From Petunia secreta (taxonomy: Eukaryota; Streptophyta; Magnoliopsida; Solanales; Solanaceae), in contig JARKIP010000189.1 of the NCBI GenBank assembly GCA_029990175.1, forward strand, positions 124,001 through 188,000: a stretch of DNA of 64,000 nt. Direction: 5' to 3'. The number at the start of each line of letters is the position of its first letter. The first letter of the stretch is position 1. Below the pieces are notes generated by a model that saw only the letters and a list, made by a program, of their open reading frames with translations, was not told where the DNA came from and made no database searches. Shown piece by piece: positions 60,450 to 64,000 of the stretch. The position numbers and the translations under genes were made by a program.

Positions 60450-61402
60450 TACTGTGTGTTAAAATTGCAACGGGCTCATGTTGGTTATGTTAGGTGATCC
60501 ACCCAAAAAAAAAAAAAATTCCACGTAAATAGTCCACAATATTTCATATTAACAAGTCATTCAGCACTAACATAATATAGCAACAATATTTATATTTAAA
60601 ATTTAATTTATAATTAAAATATCAAATATAATAGATTGATATTTTGTATATATACCTTCTATACACATATATATTTGTCCCATATTTTTTAAATATTTAT
60701 ATCATCAAATTATATTTAATAAATATGCTAAGAAAAAAAAGAACGAACAAAATATGGTTACAAAAAGTGGATAAAAGTTGGGAATGGTTACATAGGGTAC
60801 CTACTCAAAGTCATTCAATCACGTATACCTTATCGTTTATCTACTTAATCTAACAGGCCGGCGTCCTTCCTCTTGAGCTACTCTTGTCTTTCGATCTTAG
60901 TTGATGTAGATGCTGCTAAAGTAGATGCTGCTAAAGGAATTGTTATTGTAACAAAAATACAAAAGAAAAAGAATTTAAGTTGTTCAATAGATCAGACTCC
61001 TAGAGTTCAACGTGCGATACAAGGGTCTCCATCATGTATCTGGCCTTTATAATTTATTAAACAGGCTGCGGAAAAACTCATTTGGCATATACTCGTATAG
61101 CTTACAACAGTGAAATATATAATGCCGAGTGCTCATACTAAAAACTCTCATCCAATGTTATGCACACTAACATAGGATAATTACTCAACTGGACAGTGAC
61201 CAAATGTTGATTCATATTACACAGAGAGGATACATATCTGATCTGGTGGGAAGGATGGTACTAGATTAAACTAGCTTTCCCAGTCAACTTAACTATTAAA
61301 GACATGAAAGAAATACAATCTACCTTAGCATGTACAAAAGGACACTCATGAGAGACCAAGGATGGAGAATTTCTGGTTATTCTTTATACCATTTTAAGTC
61401 AT

Positions 61403-64000
61403 CTATGTTCTTTCATTGCCACATCCTGGACCTCCAAGTGTGAGAACTACTCCTTCAAGTTCACTTCTTTGCTTTAGATCCTTGTCTAGTGGAGATGATC
61501 TCATGAATGATGTCGATCTTCTAACCGGAACCTTCCCTAAGCTCTGTCGCAGTTCTGGAACTTGCATTTGCACCAACTGCTGAGGCTGCCTTCGACTAGC
61601 AGGACTTACATGATTTATATGTGTGTGTGCATAGTTGACACCAATCTGCCCTGGAGGGGGTGAAGGATTCTGGCCAAGGACTGGTCCTCGTGGTAATAGA
61701 TCAGGTGCCTTGTATATAAGAAAATCAAAGTCGCTGTTGAGTTTGAGATACTTAACAAGCTGGTTAAAATGAGGTATAGTAGGTGTATGAGCTTACCGGA
61801 GCAAACAGAACACCTCGAAAAATCTTTCCATTCACAATAGCAGTCATTAGATAACCAGAATCAAATGCTCCATCAACTTTTCCCCGGATCTCAGCTCCAA
61901 TCTGAGTAGCATACATACAGATATCATATTTGTATTCAACTTAAGGAAAAAATAAAAAATGAACTGCAAGTGACCTACAGAATTTTGCAAACTTGAATGG
62001 CTTACCAAGTTGTTGAATCGTCCGGCTTCCAAGGATTTGCATTCTCCTTCATGGCGTTTCACTTCCTGCTTATCCATAAGAAGGGAAGGTATACGTGCCG
62101 AGTTTGATGGATTTACTTGTTCTCGAAATAATTGCAAATCATGAGGATTCCTTATTATGACATTCTTTGGATGTGGCTGGCAATTGCTAGAGGTCAAATG
62201 TTGCTGCCTTGCTAAAGGAAATAGATCTGATGCAGTTCCAGAACCAGAACCTTGCTTAATAGTACTCATTTCAGCATCACAATGGGACGGAGGTGAATGC
62301 TGAGACAGAGAAGGAGACTGATCTTCCTGCTCTGACTCCAGATTAAATATATGTGAATTGTTACTCATCCTTCTCCTCTTTGGATGCAATGTGTCTTCCA
62401 AAATACATGAAAAGTTATAAATTAGTCATGCCTAGTTCATTTCTTGAAACTACTTGCTGCTAACATGATAATATCATTTCATAACCTACCAGAACTAAAG
62501 CGAAAGGCTGATTTTGATACAAACTCAAGTTCTTGAGATCCCGTTGCTAGTACATCTTCCTTCTTTCCCCTACATATAGGGTCCTGCTAAACCAATTCAA
62601 GTGAATCAAAATTTAGATATCAAATTGTTAAAATTCATGAGCAAGGAATCAAGATTAGGTACTGTACCGAGTTATTGTCTCTTTCTCTAAGAAACTTTTT
62701 CTTATCATAATGACATGTGTTTCCAGAAGTTCTGCCAGCAGAAAAGCTGCTATTCCCATTAGGAAGTTCTACTCCAAACTGCAAGATAAGCAACTCATTG
62801 AGCGGCCGCTCATCCTCACCACAACTGCAAGGTTGAAGAAACAAAACTTAAAGAACTAAAATCAATTGGAACAGGAAAGAATGGACCAAAACTGATAAAG
62901 GCTTACCCTCCATAGATTACAATATCTGTGTGCCTGGCTGCAGCAGTATGAGAAAACCGTCCCTGCGGTTTTTGGCCCATTACGTCAAGCTGAGTCCATG
63001 AAGAATTTATCAAATCAAGAACCCAAACATCATTGTAGTATTTCTTGTCTCCAACTCCACCAATCACATATACCTGTGAAATACATAATCGCCATATCTC
63101 TTCAGACAATTGCTCAATTCAAATGAAGGTTCAACACAACTGCTTGGAGGAGAGAACCTTCACTCCATTTACAACAGCAGTAGAAAGCGCAAACAAGCAC
63201 TTAATTATTAGTAAGGGTAGAAACACCAACAAATTTTCATTCCATACTTTTTTGACAAGGACAATTTTTCACTCCATACTAAAGCAACATTTTTACTTGC
63301 TAAAAAAACTTAAAAGGACTAGTTACTTGCCTTTGATCCAAAATTCACGGAAGCATGACCAGCTCGAGCACCAGGTGACGGTCCAAGAACATCCAGCTGG
63401 AAAAATGAACTAACCATCAGCTTACACAATCTATAAATAATCTGTATCTCTATAGCAAGACTGGATCAATAACTATATGAATTAGAAAAGAAAGATGAGG
63501 AATGAAGCTAGTACCTTTGACCAAATTAATGTATCCATATCAAGCACATCAACGTCACCTTGATATCGATCGCCACAGTCTCCACCATATATATAGAGCC
63601 TATTTCCAATGGCAACAGCACTGTGGCTATCCCTAGGAACTGGCGTTTCACCCTTCACTTCAGGGGATGACCACCTCATAGTTTTGAGGTCCAGAACATG
63701 TAGATCATTCAAATAGTTCGCATCTCCTTCGCCGCTACCACCGAAGATCACTATTTTATCACCACCAACAAGAGTAGCCGTGTGACTTTCACGCGGTGAA
63801 GGAGGATTACCTTGACTTTCAAGTTGAGTCCATTCTTGGCTCCTGATATCTAATACATGTAGATCATTGACCTTCCTGGAACCATTTGTACCCCCAAATA
63901 CTACCATCCTGTGGCCAACAAGAACAGCACTGTGGCTATCTCTAGCCCCCGGTCCTTGCCCTGTTGTCACAAGAATGCTCCAAGCCATTGACTCAAGATT
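61403..64000 (-). CDS. Kelch-repeat protein, C-terminal part (5' end beyond the window)
   Basis: Eight exons on the - strand: 63515->64000, 63331-63396, 62907-63073, 62668-62824, 62490-62583, 62006-62394, 61797-61901 and 61403-61708 (stop TAG 61403-61405); phases agree throughout, about 590 codons seen. About five kelch repeats lie in the first three exons (VVFGGTNG, IVIFGGSGEG, LYIYGGDCGD, VYVIGGVGD, IVIYGGCGED, each followed by a W some 20-25 residues on), forming a beta-propeller for protein binding. The C-terminal third is Ser/Pro/Gln-rich, with a basic PKRRR and a conserved-looking KVDGAFDSGYLMTAIVNGKI block. This resembles the plant galactose oxidase/kelch superfamily proteins such as At5g18590; function not established. 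The ATG at 63986-63988 is internal, since the frame stays open to the edge. The intron at 63330 uses a GC donor. Confidence 0.87.

Larger units (their letters stand above)
58945..61402. other. Intergenic stretch with MITEs
   Basis: No gene seen. Contains the MITEs listed below; 60850-61400 may include 3' UTR or downstream sequence of the kelch gene. Confidence 0.5.

Noticed and set aside
1..64000. tRNA, rRNA, riboswitch, CRISPR or bacterial operon features
   Set aside because: None could be supported; the window has plant nuclear gene structure. Only tRNA-like promoter boxes within SINEs were seen.

Overview
The window is nuclear DNA from a flowering plant, most likely a Solanaceae species. 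It is AT-rich, its genes are split by introns with plant-type splice sites, and it carries several copies of a SINE whose body matches the Solanaceae TS-type element (TTG-type 3' tail), plus many Stowaway-type MITEs, a Ty1/copia retrotransposon and a Mutator-like element. I cannot tell the genus from sequence alone.

Host genes are sparse. (1) A P-class mitochondrial PPR protein on the + strand (7224-9277, two exons). (2) An F-box/FBA protein on the + strand (19356-20771, two exons) with a visible TATA box. (3) A membrane-anchored EB_dh-type haem-binding-domain protein on the - strand (21943-29035, eight exons, all splice phases agree, 369 aa). (4) The 3' part of a kelch-repeat protein on the - strand (61403 to beyond the right edge, eight exons seen, one GC-AG intron).

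The rest is mobile or duplicated DNA. 1-7200 is AT-rich relics, a LINE fragment and a Tourist-like MITE just upstream of the PPR gene. 10.6-19 kb holds three diverged copies of a noncoding block ahead of the F-box gene; one copy carries a Stowaway insertion and another preserves the empty site. 30308-38818 is a structurally complete Ty1/copia element (two LTRs, 5-bp target duplication, tRNA-iMet primer site) whose coding region is broken and whose protease and reverse transcriptase active sites are changed; its long leader holds an extra unidentified ORF. 40.6-45.4 kb holds short non-autonomous elements with GGGRAAATTACAC-like ends.

The most notable object is 47097-58944: an ~11.8-kb Mutator-like element (MULE) with two convergent genes. 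The + strand gene (12 exons reconstructed, phases all consistent) encodes a DUF1985 + Ulp1-type (C48) cysteine protease. The - strand gene (4 exons) encodes a MURA-type transposase with DDE, SWIM and CCHC motifs. This matches the known Kaonashi type of MULE, which carries ULP1-like genes. Catalytic residues of both proteins are present, but the protease gene has two premature stops and the transposase gene has one frameshift and one premature stop. Introns of both genes are filled with TGTAT-rich repeat arrays on the sense strand. Its end sequences resemble those of small elements 2-6 kb to the left, suggesting one family of autonomous-type and dependent elements side by side.
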